DNA of 64,000 nucleotides from Marinobacter lipolyticus (GCF_018424605.1 NZ_QTKT01000001.1:248001-312000); one strand, 5' to 3'; counted from the first letter of the stretch, positions 16,753 to 26,153 are shown. The notes: generated by a model not told the origin, from the letters alone. Numbers and translations: made by a program.

Positions 16753-17994
16753 ATGACAGACACAAAGGAAACCACCTACGACCTGGTGGTGTTCGGCGCA
16801 ACCAGCTTCGTCGGGCAGATTCTTACTCGTTATCTGTTCGAAACCTATGGCCTGGGGCAATCGGTGAAGTGGGCGATTGCCGGTCGCTCGGACAGCAAGC
16901 TGAACGCGCTGAAAACGGAGCTGGGCAGTGGGGCCGATGCGCTTCCGGTGATTGTGGCGGATGCCTCTGATCAGGCGGCTCTCGAAGCCATGTGCAAGCA
17001 GACGCGAGTCATCATCTCCACAGTGGGACCGTATGCGCTGTACGGTGAACCTCTGGTGCAGGCATGTGTGCGGACCGGCACCGATTACTGTGACCTGACC
17101 GGGGAAGTGCAGTGGATTCGCAAGATGGTGGAGCGTTACGAGGAAGAAGCAAAATCCTCCGGCGCGCGGATTGTGCATTGCTGCGGGTTTGATTCCATAC
17201 CATCCGACATGGGTGTCTGGTTCCTTCAGAACAAAGCGGAGGAGACTTTTGGAGCACCGTGCCGGGATGTCCGCATGCGGGTCAAAGTCGCCAAGGGTGA
17301 GTTCTCCGGCGGCACCGTGGCGTCGATGATGAACGTTGCCAAGGAAGCGGCTGCCGACCCGCAACTGCGGAAGGAACTGGCCAATCCATTCTCTATCTGC
17401 CCGCCGGAACACCGCTCGAAAACCCGCCAGCCCAGCCTGAAGGGTGCGGAGTTTGACGAAACGTTCCAGGCCTGGCTGGCGCCGTTTGTGATGGGCGCGA
17501 TCAATACCCGCGTGGTTCACCGCTCCAATGCGTTGCAAAACGCACGCTATGGAATGGAATTTACCTACGATGAGGCAATGATGACCGGGCGTGGAACCAA
17601 GGGACGCCTGGCGGCCTATGGCATCACCGGGGGCCTGGCCGCGTTCTTTACCGCCTCAGCGCTTCGCCCGACGCGCTGGCTGGTGGAGAAATTCGTGCCT
17701 AAACCCGGCGAGGGGCCCAGCCCCGAGGCACAGAAAAATGGCTTCTACGATCTGAGGTTTGTCGGTCGCACTGAAGACGGCAAGACCATGATCACCAAGG
17801 TGACCGGAGATCAGGACCCGGGGTACGGGTCTACCGGGAAAATGCTGGGAGAAGCCGGCATGTGCCTGGCGTTCGACATTCCCTCGGACCAGTCCGGAGG
17901 CTTCTGGACGCCGGCGTCGCTGCTGGATGGCAAGCTCCTTGAGCGCCTGACCAGCAAGGCCGGTTTGACCTTCGAAGTGGTGGAAACCCGCTAG
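16753..17994 (+). CDS. Saccharopine dehydrogenase-like / trans-acting enoyl reductase family protein
   Basis: A 413-residue protein with an N-terminal Rossmann domain: LVVFGATSFVGQILTRYL (about residues 10-27) and VKWAIAGRSDSKLNAL. VIISTVGPYALYGEPLVQACVRTGTDYCDLTGE follows around residue 85, characteristic of the saccharopine-dehydrogenase-like NADP-binding family. In bacteria this group includes trans-acting enoyl reductases for lipid synthesis; lysine-pathway saccharopine dehydrogenase itself is unlikely here. It is cotranscribed with the small membrane protein upstream. Its stop codon overlaps the convergent cydC stop inside CTAG at 17991-17994. The substrate is not known. Confidence 0.82.
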   Translation: MTDTKETTYDLVVFGATSFVGQILTRYLFETYGLGQSVKWAIAGRSDSKLNALKTELGSGADALPVIVADASDQAALEAMCKQTRVIISTVGPYALYGEPLVQACVRTGTDYCDLTGEVQWIRKMVERYEEEAKSSGARIVHCCGFDSIPSDMGVWFLQNKAEETFGAPCRDVRMRVKVAKGEFSGGTVASMMNVAKEAAADPQLRKELANPFSICPPEHRSKTRQPSLKGAEFDETFQAWLAPFVMGAINTRVVHRSNALQNARYGMEFTYDEAMMTGRGTKGRLAAYGITGGLAAFFTASALRPTRWLVEKFVPKPGEGPSPEAQKNGFYDLRFVGRTEDGKTMITKVTGDQDPGYGSTGKMLGEAGMCLAFDIPSDQSGGFWTPASLLDGKLLERLTSKAGLTFEVVETR

Positions 17995-19610
17995 GCGGTC
18001 AGATACATCACGCGGTCGGTGCCCGGCAGGGCATCGGGCCCGTGAGCCAGACTGATCACCGTTCTGCCGGCCAGGAACCCGTCCAGCCGTTTGCTGATGC
18101 GCTCCCGGGTGCCGGTATCCAGGCCAGTGAATGGTTCGTCCAGAATCAACACCGGCGCCTCCTTCAGTAACACGCGCGCAAGCGCCACCCGCCTTGCTTC
18201 GCCCCCAGACAAGCGGCTTCCACCACTGCCCAGCCAGGTGTCCAACTGCCGGGGTTCGGATGCGAAACGATCGCCCAACTCGACAAGCTCAAGTACCCGC
18301 CACAACTGTGAATCGCTCGCATCGGGTTCGCCGAGTAACAGGTTTGCCCGCAAAGTGTCCTCGAACAGCACTGTGGTCTGGGTGAGGTAGGCTAAGGGGC
18401 GGATGGACAGGGCACCGTGGGCCGGTGGGAGCAGTCCCGCCAGGGTATCGGCCAGCGACGATTTCCCGCTGCCGGAATGCCCGATGATACCGATCCGTTC
18501 ACCGGCGCTCACTCGCAGATCGAAATGGGTAAACACCACAACATGTCCCGGGTGCCTGACGGCCAGATCCCTGGCCATCACCGCAATACCTTCGGGGCAG
18601 TCGACGGTGTCTGGCGGGTCAGTGTCGACGACAGGCACGCAGTCACGATTCAGCCGCACCGCCGAGGCTTTGGTCGCGCCCAGTTTGCCAAACGCCTCCG
18701 GAAGCATGGCAAACACTTCGCCCAGGCCGAGTAAAGCAATGGGCAGCAAAACCAGCACCGGCCCGGACACCGCATTCGACTGCAGCAACCCGAGGCCCGC
18801 CCATAGCGCAAAGACCGCGGCAAGATTGATCAGCAATTGGGCGCCGGCCAGATGCCAGCCGACCCGGGTATCGATCCGGGCCTGGGCCGTCGTTACCCGA
18901 TGGGCCTGGCGCATAAGCCAGGCCGCATGCTTTCCAGTGCGCCCGGCCGCGGTCAGTTCGGCGAAACCGTCAATGTGTTCGATCACCGCGGTGCGAAGGC
19001 TTTCCTGCCGGTCACTCTGGTGGAAGGCCAGGGCGCGGGTGCGGATATAAACGGCCAGCGTGGCGATTGCCAATGCGCCCAGCAGGATCAGCCCGACCCC
19101 GGCTGCAGTGGTGTAATCGGACAGCACTGCCGTCAGAGCCACCACCAGCGCGGTGCTCAGGGCGGCCATTGCCGCGGGGGCGATCAGCCGTAGGTAAAGA
19201 GTATCCAGGGCGTCCACGTCGCTGGTGAGCCGCGAGAGCCACTGGGCGCCGGTCAGCTCATTACGCAGTCGGCGGTGGGCGGAGGCAAGCCGGGTGAACA
19301 GCGCGACACGGATGTCGGTGAGCAGGCGCAACACAGTGTCGTGGTTGTAAACCCGCTCCAGATAACGGAATACCGTACGAGCTACCGCGAAAAAACGGAT
19401 GGCACCGCCGGGAACGTACAGGTTGATTGCCGCGGCGGTGCCCGCGGCCAGCAGGATTCCGGTCAGCGCTGTTTCGGTGATGAACCAGCCGGAAACCGCA
19501 AGCAGGGCAATACCGCAAAGCAGGGTGGCAAACAGCAGCACACCGCCGGTCAGCAGGCGCCCGGGTCGCCGGAAAATGAGTCTGAGCCAGGGCCTCAGTT
19601 CACGCATCAC
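17991..19610 (-). CDS. cydC: Glutathione/cysteine ABC exporter subunit CydC
   Basis: A 539-residue half-transporter: N-terminal membrane domain (about residues 15-310) and C-terminal ATPase. Walker A is GHSGSGKSSLADTLAG near residue 374, the signature is RLSGGEARRVALARVLL, and Walker B is APVLILDEPFTGLDT. CydDC exports reduced thiols to the periplasm and is needed to assemble cytochrome bd. The first 4 codons overlap cydD by 11 bp. It is last in cydABDC. The linker has an unusual insert around VPVVDTDPPDTVDCPEG before the ATPase, a common length variation. Confidence 0.93.
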   Translation of the reverse strand: MMRELRPWLRLIFRRPGRLLTGGVLLFATLLCGIALLAVSGWFITETALTGILLAAGTAAAINLYVPGGAIRFFAVARTVFRYLERVYNHDTVLRLLTDIRVALFTRLASAHRRLRNELTGAQWLSRLTSDVDALDTLYLRLIAPAAMAALSTALVVALTAVLSDYTTAAGVGLILLGALAIATLAVYIRTRALAFHQSDRQESLRTAVIEHIDGFAELTAAGRTGKHAAWLMRQAHRVTTAQARIDTRVGWHLAGAQLLINLAAVFALWAGLGLLQSNAVSGPVLVLLPIALLGLGEVFAMLPEAFGKLGATKASAVRLNRDCVPVVDTDPPDTVDCPEGIAVMARDLAVRHPGHVVVFTHFDLRVSAGERIGIIGHSGSGKSSLADTLAGLLPPAHGALSIRPLAYLTQTTVLFEDTLRANLLLGEPDASDSQLWRVLELVELGDRFASEPRQLDTWLGSGGSRLSGGEARRVALARVLLKEAPVLILDEPFTGLDTGTRERISKRLDGFLAGRTVISLAHGPDALPGTDRVMYLTA

Positions 19611-21321
19611 GAACCTCGCCGCCGGACACCAGCAACACCCGGTTCGCCAGTGTCAGCAAAGCCTGGTGGTGGGTGGAGAAAATCAGCGTCTTGCCGGCTA
19701 CCGCCAGTTTGTGGAGGGCTTCGAGCACGAATACTTCGCTGTCGCTGTCGAGCCCTGCGGTGGGTTCGTCGAGCAGGATCAGGTCGTAGTCCGCCAGGAA
19801 CAGTCGTGCCAGGCTGAGTCGGCGTGCCTGCCCGCCCGAAAGACCCTGGCCATCTTCGGAAACAGCGCTGTAAATACCGGCCTGCCGGCTGTCCAGAAGG
19901 GGTCCGAGGCCCACATTCCTGAGCGCGGAGTCGATGGCGATATCGGAGGCGTCCGGGGTGGTCAGCCGAAGGTTGTCGGCCCAGGTACCGTGTACCAGAA
20001 AGCCTTTCTGCCCCAGCCAGCCAAATGGAAAACTGCCAGGTGCCCGACCCAACACCCGAATCTCTCCCCGGTCCGGTGCCATAAAGCCGGCGAGCAAATG
20101 CAGCAAAGTTGACTTACCGCCGCCGGAGGGCCCCGTCAGTGCGATTACCTCGCCTTTCTCGACGTGCAGGGAGAGGTCGCGGAACAGGCAATTATTTTCC
20201 TGGAAGCCAAGCGTGACAGACGACAGGGAGATGGATTGCGCATCCGGTTTATCCGCATCCGCCGTGGCCACCCCATTTGTGCAGCGTGGGTCAACAGGGG
20301 AATTGAGACGATCGATCAGTTCGGCGCCGGCGCCCAGAGCCGCCGCGCGGTCGTGGTAATGTTGGGAGAGCGTGCGCAGGGGTTGGAAGAACTCCGGTGC
20401 CAATAGCAGGATTAGCAGGCCGGAGAACAGAGTCAGCTCGCTGGAAGGGCCAAAGGTGATGAAGCCGAGCAGGCCGAATCCAATGTAGATGGCGATGACG
20501 GCAATGGCCACGGAAGCGAAGAATTCCAGCACCGCCGAAGAGAGAAACGCCACCCGCAGCGTTTTCATGGTGATTCGGCGGTAGTGGTCCGAGCGCTGTT
20601 CGATCAGATCTGTCGCGCTGCCGGTCTGGCCAAATAACTGCAAGGTGGTTAAGCCGCGTACCTTGTCCAGAAATTGCCCGGACAGACGACTGATGGTTTC
20701 GAAATGCTGCTGGTTGAGCTTCTCGGCCCCCATCCCGACCAGGGCCATGAACAACGGTATCAGCGGTGCCGATAACAGCAGAAAAATGGCGGCTAGCCAA
20801 TCGAGCCAGAACACCACCGCCAGAATCGTCAAAGGTACAATCACCGATAAGGCCAATTGCGGCAGGAAGCGGGCAAAGTAGCCGTGCAGGGCTTCCACAT
20901 GGTCGATCCACTCCCGCGCCAGGGTGCCGGACGACGTGTGCGCTAATGCAACCGGGCCGGTGGCCCGCCAGTGGCGGTTGATCCGCCGCCGTGCATCGCG
21001 ACGCACCTGTTCACTGCAGCGGGCCGCAAACCGCGTCTGAAGCCCCTGGGCAAGAGCCCGTATCACCAGCGTAAGGATCAGGCCGGCGAACAGAGTGGTG
21101 AGCCCGGTCACTGGAACCTGTTCAATCACCCCACGATGGATGACGGCAGCCAGCAGCGCCATCTGTACGATAGTTGCGAGACCAGCCACGGACCCCGCGA
21201 TGACGGTGGCCCCGATCCAGGGGCGACTGGCCCGGGCGAGGGCCGCAAGCCACGGGTTAACCTGCTGTGCCCGGTCGGCGGTCGACCGGGCATCACCCGC
21301 TTCAGACTGCGGTTGCACCAC
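19600..21321 (-). CDS. cydD: Glutathione/cysteine ABC exporter subunit CydD
   Basis: A 573-residue half-transporter partner of CydC. The membrane domain spans about residues 30-330 with WRATGPVALAHTSSGTLARE typical of CydD. The ATPase follows: Walker A LTGPSGGGKSTLLHLLAG near residue 391, GLSGGQARRLSLARLFL and DLILLDEPTAGLDS. The start is 1 base from the cydB stop, and the end overlaps cydC by 11 bp, so the four genes form one coupled operon. The role is periplasmic thiol supply for cytochrome bd maturation. Confidence 0.93.
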   Translation of the reverse strand: MVQPQSEAGDARSTADRAQQVNPWLAALARASRPWIGATVIAGSVAGLATIVQMALLAAVIHRGVIEQVPVTGLTTLFAGLILTLVIRALAQGLQTRFAARCSEQVRRDARRRINRHWRATGPVALAHTSSGTLAREWIDHVEALHGYFARFLPQLALSVIVPLTILAVVFWLDWLAAIFLLLSAPLIPLFMALVGMGAEKLNQQHFETISRLSGQFLDKVRGLTTLQLFGQTGSATDLIEQRSDHYRRITMKTLRVAFLSSAVLEFFASVAIAVIAIYIGFGLLGFITFGPSSELTLFSGLLILLLAPEFFQPLRTLSQHYHDRAAALGAGAELIDRLNSPVDPRCTNGVATADADKPDAQSISLSSVTLGFQENNCLFRDLSLHVEKGEVIALTGPSGGGKSTLLHLLAGFMAPDRGEIRVLGRAPGSFPFGWLGQKGFLVHGTWADNLRLTTPDASDIAIDSALRNVGLGPLLDSRQAGIYSAVSEDGQGLSGGQARRLSLARLFLADYDLILLDEPTAGLDSDSEVFVLEALHKLAVAGKTLIFSTHHQALLTLANRVLLVSGGEVRDA

Positions 21322-22323
21322 TTAGTGGTAGCCCTCGCCGGCGCGAACCTTTCCGCGAAATACCCAGTAGGTCCAGGCGGTGTAGACCAATACAATGGGG
21401 ATCACGAACAACAGCCCGAGCAGCAAAAACAGCTGGGATTCATAGGCCGAGGCGGCGTCCCACAGGGTGTAGTCCGGCGGCACCACATAGGGCCAGCGGC
21501 TGACCACCAGGCCAAGGTAGGTGAAAATGAACATACCCATGGTGGCAACAAACGGCATGCCCTCGAACCGGTTGCGAACGGAGCGGAAGATCTGGAACGC
21601 ACACAGCAACGTCAATGCAGGCAGAATCCATATCACCGAGAGGTTCGAGAACCAGCGGTCCCTCACCATGTCGTCGACGAACGGCGTCCACACGCTGATG
21701 GCGCCGAACACCACCAATACCGCCGCCAGCAAGGGAAGCGCGAGTTTGTAGGCCCAGGCCTGCAGGCGGCCTTCGGTCTTCATGATCAACCAGGTTGCGC
21801 CAAGCAGGGAGTACCCTGCCAGCAACCCCAGGCCGGTCAGCACGGTGAACGGCGTCAGCCAGTCCAGCGCGCCGCCCACGTAAATGCCGTTCGCCACATC
21901 CATGCCTTGAATATAGGCGCCAACGACCGCGCCCTGAGCAAATGCCGCGATGGTGGAACCACCGGCAAAGGCCCAGTTCCAGAGGTAGCGGGACGTGCGT
22001 GCCTTGAAACGGAACTCGAAGGCCACGCCCCGGAATATCAGCCCGGCCAGCAGCAGGAACACGCCGATGTACAGGGCCGGCAGGAAAATGGAATAGACCA
22101 GCGGGAAGGCGGCCAGCAGGCCAGCGCCACTGAGCACCAGCCAGGTCTCGTTGCCGTCCCACACCGGTGCCACGGTATTCATCATGGTGTCCCGGTCTTC
22201 CTCGGACGGTGCAAAGGGGAAAAGAATGCCAACGCCCAGATCAAAGCCATCCATCAGCACATACATGATGATCCCGAAACCGATAATAAAAGCCCAGATC
22301 AGCGGCAGATCGAACAGTTCCAT
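21322..22323 (-). CDS. cydB: Cytochrome bd-type ubiquinol oxidase subunit II (CydB/CioB)
   Basis: A 333-residue subunit with about eight membrane helices. FGIIMYVLMDGFDLGVGILFP (residue 18 on) and TVAPVWDGNETWLVLSGAGLL (about 50) are family signatures, and YVVPPDYTLWDAASAYESQ is near the C terminus. The length and these motifs fit the cyanide-insensitive (CIO) branch rather than E. coli CydB, which is about 45 residues longer. It starts 2 bp after the cydA stop. With CydA it reduces oxygen to water using quinol. Confidence 0.93.
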   Translation of the reverse strand: MELFDLPLIWAFIIGFGIIMYVLMDGFDLGVGILFPFAPSEEDRDTMMNTVAPVWDGNETWLVLSGAGLLAAFPLVYSIFLPALYIGVFLLLAGLIFRGVAFEFRFKARTSRYLWNWAFAGGSTIAAFAQGAVVGAYIQGMDVANGIYVGGALDWLTPFTVLTGLGLLAGYSLLGATWLIMKTEGRLQAWAYKLALPLLAAVLVVFGAISVWTPFVDDMVRDRWFSNLSVIWILPALTLLCAFQIFRSVRNRFEGMPFVATMGMFIFTYLGLVVSRWPYVVPPDYTLWDAASAYESQLFLLLGLLFVIPIVLVYTAWTYWVFRGKVRAGEGYH

Positions 22324-22325
22324 AC

Positions 22326-23771
22326 TCAGTGGCCTCCCTGTTTGATGGGCTTGGCGGTTCCGACCAAATTGTCGTCGTGGTGCTCAATCTCAAAGGGCAC
22401 GTGGGTAGCAGAGAACGGCCGTTTAGGTCGCTCTGCCTCGTGCTCGTCATCCTCATGGGTATCCTCAAGCCCCACGTAGAGCACCCGCATCAGGTAATAT
22501 ACCCCCGCCGAAAACACCAGCGCGTACACCACGATGTAGCCGATCAGGGAAAACAGCGCCATGCCGCCGGTCAGTGACGGTGTCAGCCCTTCCGCGTGGG
22601 TCATCATGCCGTACACCAGCCAGGGCGCGCGGCCGGATTCTGTCACGATCCAACCGGCCAAAACGGCAAAGAACGGCGTGATACTCATGAACCGCAGCCC
22701 CTGCAGGAACCAGGGCGAGCGCCAGTAACGCCCGCCGGCGCGCAATATCAGGCCGGTCACGCCAAAGGCAATCATCAACAGGCCCAGCCCGACCATCACC
22801 CGAAACGACCAGAACACCAGGGCGACCGGTGGCTGCTCATCCACAGCCACTTCGTTGAGCCCGGGCACTTCGCCGTCCCATTCGTGGGTGAGGATGAAGC
22901 TGGCCAGGTTGGGCACGCCAATCTCGAACCGGTTGGTCTGATTCTCCTGATCGGGCAGGGCGAACAACAGCAGCGGTACGTTGCGTGAGGTTTCCCAATT
23001 GCCCTCCATCGCGGCGACTTTGGCCGGCTGGTGCTCCAATGTGTTCAGGCCGTGAAAATCGCCCACCACGGCCTGGGTCGGCGCAATGAACAGCAACAGC
23101 CACAGGCACATGGACAGCGCCTTCTTGTTCGCTTCCACCTCGCGACCGCGCAGCAGATACCAGGCACTGACACCGGCCACCACAAAACCCCCGGTCAGAA
23201 ATGACGCCAGGCCCATGTGCATGAAGCGGTAAGGGAAGGAGGGGTTGAAGATGGCTTCGCTCCAGGAAGTGACGAAGAAGGTGCCATCGCGAAGTTCAGC
23301 GCCCGCCGGCGTGTGCAGCCAGCTGTTGGCAGACAGGATCCAGAACGACGAAATAAAGGTACCCAGGGCCACCATGATGGCCGCAAAGAGGTGAACCCCG
23401 GCTGGCACCTTGTCGCGCCCGAACAGCAATACCCCGAGGAACGCAGCCTCCAGGAAAAAGGCGGTGACTACCTCGTAACTGAGCATCGGGCCGAGGAAAT
23501 TGGCGGAAGCCTGGGCAAAGTTGCTCCAGTTGGTACCGAACTGGAACGACATAACGATGCCCGACACCACGCCCATCCCGAATACCACGGCAAACACCTT
23601 GGTCCAGAAAGCGGACAGCTTTTCCCAGATGGGATTCCGGGTTTTGAAAGCCAGGCCCTCAAGCACAGCTATGTACGAGGCAAGCCCGATGGTGAACACC
23701 GGAAAAATGGCGTGAAATGACACCACGAACGCAAACTGGATTCGCGATAGGATAAGAGGATCAAGTTCCAT
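22326..23771 (-). CDS. cydA: Cytochrome bd-type ubiquinol oxidase subunit I (CydA/CioA), short Q-loop
   Basis: A 481-residue catalytic subunit. The heme b595 ligand is His20 in VVSFHAIFPVFTIGLASY. The heme b558 region includes HMGLASFLTGGFVVAGVSAW, and GWIVTESGRAPWLVYGMM lies near residue 385. At 481 residues, against about 520 for E. coli CydA, and without the long Q-loop, it belongs to the cyanide-insensitive CioA group. The C terminus ends in a charged His/Asp/Glu tail (EDTHEDDEHEAERPKRP). It is first in cydABDC. A possible ANR/FNR site lies in the divergent space upstream. Confidence 0.94.
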   Translation of the reverse strand: MELDPLILSRIQFAFVVSFHAIFPVFTIGLASYIAVLEGLAFKTRNPIWEKLSAFWTKVFAVVFGMGVVSGIVMSFQFGTNWSNFAQASANFLGPMLSYEVVTAFFLEAAFLGVLLFGRDKVPAGVHLFAAIMVALGTFISSFWILSANSWLHTPAGAELRDGTFFVTSWSEAIFNPSFPYRFMHMGLASFLTGGFVVAGVSAWYLLRGREVEANKKALSMCLWLLLFIAPTQAVVGDFHGLNTLEHQPAKVAAMEGNWETSRNVPLLLFALPDQENQTNRFEIGVPNLASFILTHEWDGEVPGLNEVAVDEQPPVALVFWSFRVMVGLGLLMIAFGVTGLILRAGGRYWRSPWFLQGLRFMSITPFFAVLAGWIVTESGRAPWLVYGMMTHAEGLTPSLTGGMALFSLIGYIVVYALVFSAGVYYLMRVLYVGLEDTHEDDEHEAERPKRPFSATHVPFEIEHHDDNLVGTAKPIKQGGH

Positions 23772-23872
23772 GGGAACCTCCGGTAACTACTCACACGTTA
23801 GGTTAACGGGGCCGATACCCCGCCTGGCCGCTGCCCGGGCTCATCTTGTAGAGTTGTTATTACCGGCAGATG

Positions 23873-23900
23873 CAGGTCATGCTACGGGAAACATGACCTG
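23873..23900. promoter_or_regulatory. 9-bp inverted repeat upstream of cydA
   Basis: CAGGTCATG and CATGACCTG are exact complements separated by 10 bases, centred about 115 bp before the cydA start and 57 bp before the methyltransferase start. The arm spacing fits a dimeric regulator or an RNA hairpin. I cannot name a matching regulator. Confidence 0.45.
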
Positions 23901-23927
23901 AACCAACAGGCCATGTTGTCCCACCCA

Positions 23928-23941
23928 TTGATTTAAAACAA
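23928..23941. promoter_or_regulatory. Possible ANR/FNR box
   Basis: TTGATTTAAAACAA matches the FNR/ANR consensus TTGAT-N4-ATCAA at 9 of 10 fixed positions. ANR control of bd-type oxidases is known in pseudomonads. The site is about 160 bp from the cydA start and only 2 bases from the methyltransferase ATG, so it could activate or repress cydA or block the methyltransferase. The assignment is tentative. Confidence 0.4.
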
Positions 23942-23943
23942 GT

Positions 23944-24579
23944 ATGGCGAATCCGATGAGCTTTTACGAAGACCGAATACTGCCTCACATCATAGACCGG
24001 GCGTGCTCCATGGGCCAGGTCATGAAACTGCGCAGCCACGTGGTGCCGAACGCAAAAGGTACTGTGCTGGAAGTCGGCATGGGCTCAGCCATCAATCTGC
24101 AATTCTACAACCCTGACCAGGTAGATCTGGTGTATGGCCTTGAGCCATCGGAAGGTATGCGCCGAAAGGCTCAGCCCAACCTCAGCCGGTCACCGGTCAA
24201 GGTGGAGTGGCTGGATCTGCCCGGCGAGAAGATCCCGCTAGCCGATAACAGCGTTGATACGGTATTGCTGACCTTTACGCTCTGCACTATCCCGGACTGG
24301 CACGCCGCGCTGCTGCAGATGAAACGGGTGCTGAAGCCGGGCGGGGAGCTGTTGTTTCTGGAACACGGAGAATCCCACGAGCACAGCGTGCGAACGTGGC
24401 AACACCGCATTACCCCAGGCTGGAAGAAGCTCGCCGGCGGCTGCCACCTGAACCGCCACATTGCCGATCTGATCCGCGAAGCGGGATTCGACATCGTCGA
24501 ACTGGAAAATCTGTACGTCCCGAAAACGCCGAAAATTGCCGGTTACATCTACAAAGGCAGGGCGGTGAACCCGGCCTGA
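23944..24579 (+). CDS. Class I SAM-dependent methyltransferase
   Basis: A 211-residue methyltransferase with motif I VLEVGMGSAINLQFY near residue 39, an acidic/post-I strand LVYGLEPSEGMRRKA, motif II VDTVLLTFTLCTIPDW and motif III VLKPGGELLFLEHGE, all of the UbiE/Methyltransf_11 type. This short type often methylates small molecules or phospholipid headgroups; the substrate is unknown. Two starts are possible, the ATG at 23944 or the one at 23956, and neither has a good ribosome site. The gene is divergent from cydABDC, and a possible FNR-like box touches its start. Confidence 0.8.
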   Translation: MANPMSFYEDRILPHIIDRACSMGQVMKLRSHVVPNAKGTVLEVGMGSAINLQFYNPDQVDLVYGLEPSEGMRRKAQPNLSRSPVKVEWLDLPGEKIPLADNSVDTVLLTFTLCTIPDWHAALLQMKRVLKPGGELLFLEHGESHEHSVRTWQHRITPGWKKLAGGCHLNRHIADLIREAGFDIVELENLYVPKTPKIAGYIYKGRAVNPA

Positions 24580-24651
24580 TTCTCCGCGGAATTGGAATTG
24601 CGTTAGCCCACAGGGCCTTATACAATTCTGCCCCTCAAAACTCCCTCCGAT

Positions 24652-24738
24652 GCTCCGGTGGTGAAATTGGTAGACACAAGAGACTTAAAATCTCTCGACC
24701 TCACGGTCGTGCCGGTTCGATTCCGGCCCGGAGCACCA
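24652..24738 (+). tRNA. tRNA-Leu (anticodon UAA)
   Basis: The acceptor stem GCTCCGG pairs with CCGGAGC, followed by discriminator A and an encoded CCA. The D-arm begins GTGAAATTGG, the anticodon stem is AGAGA/TCTCT with loop CTTAAAA (anticodon TAA at 24686-24688), there is a long class II variable arm, and the T-arm reads GCCGG-TTCGATT-CCGGC. At 87 nt it is a normal leucine tRNA. Its 3' end marks the left border of the accessory region. Confidence 0.97.
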
Positions 24739-24880
24739 TTAGAATCAATTGATTAGCTAAGATTCGTGTCGCGTCCTTTTGTTGTCGTTTATCTATGTAG
24801 ACATAATGTAGGCAAAAGTTTATCTGCTATTCTGTAGCGTTGTGTTGTGCGCTTATAATATTTGAGGAACTAAGCAGCCA

Positions 24881-25588
24881 ATGGGACAAGACAAACCCGT
24901 TACAACGATAGGGCAGAAGAACGGGAGAGCGAAGGGATGGCTGATATTCTTGGGGAGCCTTTTAGGAGGGTTTCTTGGGGTTATTACCGTGTGGCTAATC
25001 TTCTCAGACTCAAGTTCCGGCTTGATTGATGCTGCTAACGGCATCCTTTTCAACAAGCCCAATCTCAGCCTAAGTCAACAAGACACCCTTCTCTTACAGC
25101 GAATGATTGAGAGTGGCTCGATTTTGACGCCAAGCGAGACCATGGCTGAAGTGTCGTCGTTTTACGAGCGCGTAATAACCATACTGACCACGTTAATTGC
25201 ATTTCTTGGTGTGATAGCGTACATGTATGTACGTACAGTGTCTGAAGAGTCTGCGCTACGCACAGTGCGAGAAGCGGTAGTCAGCCAGATAGATTCAGAA
25301 GCACACAAACAAGACGTGAAAAAGAACGTCAAAGAGCTTGTAGAGCCGGAGCTGAAGCGGCGTATAGATGCGAAAATAGCAGGTCTCGATTCATACATTA
25401 GAGACTTGGACGAGAGAATTGCCGAGCTCGATAAGGCGAGAGCCAGCATGCCGTCAGATAAAGTTATCGAAGATATTTATGCACAAATTGGTAGTATCGC
25501 GAAGCGCATATCGATGGATGATAAGGAAGAAGCCGACACGGATGGGCAGGAGTTAGATCTTGATAACGAAACGGGTTCGCAGGAGTGA
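24881..25588 (+). CDS. Island protein: two-TM coiled-coil protein of unknown function
   Basis: A 235-residue protein I do not recognise. A first membrane helix spans about residues 19-41 (WLIFLGSLLGGFLGVITVWL), a second about 96-118 (ITILTTLIAFLGVIAYMYV), with a loop of about 55 residues between. After the second helix comes a long charged helical region (about 120-205) with heptad-like spacing (LKRRIDAKIAGLDSYIRDLD, ERIAELDKARASM) and an acidic C terminus. This resembles a membrane sensor or effector with a cytoplasmic coiled coil. It is the first gene after the tRNA and is followed 22 bp later by the ImmA/IrrE gene. The ATG has GGAAC about 12 bases upstream. Confidence 0.7.
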   Translation: MGQDKPVTTIGQKNGRAKGWLIFLGSLLGGFLGVITVWLIFSDSSSGLIDAANGILFNKPNLSLSQQDTLLLQRMIESGSILTPSETMAEVSSFYERVITILTTLIAFLGVIAYMYVRTVSEESALRTVREAVVSQIDSEAHKQDVKKNVKELVEPELKRRIDAKIAGLDSYIRDLDERIAELDKARASMPSDKVIEDIYAQIGSIAKRISMDDKEEADTDGQELDLDNETGSQE

Positions 25589-25610
25589 TCACTTTAGGTT
25601 GATGAGTTAA

Positions 25611-26153
25611 ATGGCCGTCATAAAGCGTAGAGTAAAAAAGACAGATTTGTCCCACTTAACCAGTGGTGTGAAACAGTTGGCTGCCCAAGAGCTTCTGAGT
25701 GAAGCTCGAAGAAAGGGCATCAGCACTGTTCCGCTGGATATTGAGCGGCTAATCAAGTCTTTTGGCATCAAAGTGAAGATAGTGCCTATGGACGATGAGG
25801 TTTCAGGGCACCTATCTCTTTCCGATGGTGTGTGGGAAATAGCCGTAAATGCTCTCCATCACCCTAAACGGCAGCGTTTTACTTTGGCTCATGAGCTAGG
25901 GCATTATGTACTCCATCGTTGGCAGTGCCAGCGCTTCGAGGATACGAAATTATTTCGTAATAACGAATCTAACCCCATGGAAGTTCAAGCCAACGACTAT
26001 GCTGCAAATCTCTTGATGCCCGAAGTAGAATTTAAGGAATACATTAGAACCGTATCCAAAAATATTGATAGCATTGCTGACCACTTTAAAGTATCTGCAT
26101 ATGCGGTGAGGGTCAGAGCAAAAAATCTCGGTTTTGGTGGGCATGGCTTATAA
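25611..26153 (+). CDS. ImmA/IrrE-family metallo-endopeptidase
   Basis: A 180-residue zinc peptidase. The catalytic HExxH is in RFTLAHELGHYVLH near residue 86, and the third zinc ligand is the Glu in MEVQANDYAANLLMP near residue 124. Both are textbook ImmA/IrrE. The N-terminal 35 residues (basic, helical) show no clear helix-turn-helix, unlike RosmerTA- or phage-repressor-linked forms. Family members cleave repressors or antitoxins in response to DNA damage or other signals. It sits 8 bp before the beta-family gene and 22 bp after the membrane protein, so the three look like one functional unit. The substrate could be a partner in the island. Confidence 0.9.
   Translation: MAVIKRRVKKTDLSHLTSGVKQLAAQELLSEARRKGISTVPLDIERLIKSFGIKVKIVPMDDEVSGHLSLSDGVWEIAVNALHHPKRQRFTLAHELGHYVLHRWQCQRFEDTKLFRNNESNPMEVQANDYAANLLMPEVEFKEYIRTVSKNIDSIADHFKVSAYAVRVRAKNLGFGGHGL

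Noticed and set aside
20971-22479. Open frame across cydD/cydB/cydA antisense
   Set aside because: Crosses three real genes and is low-complexity Gln/His-rich, typical of antisense translation.
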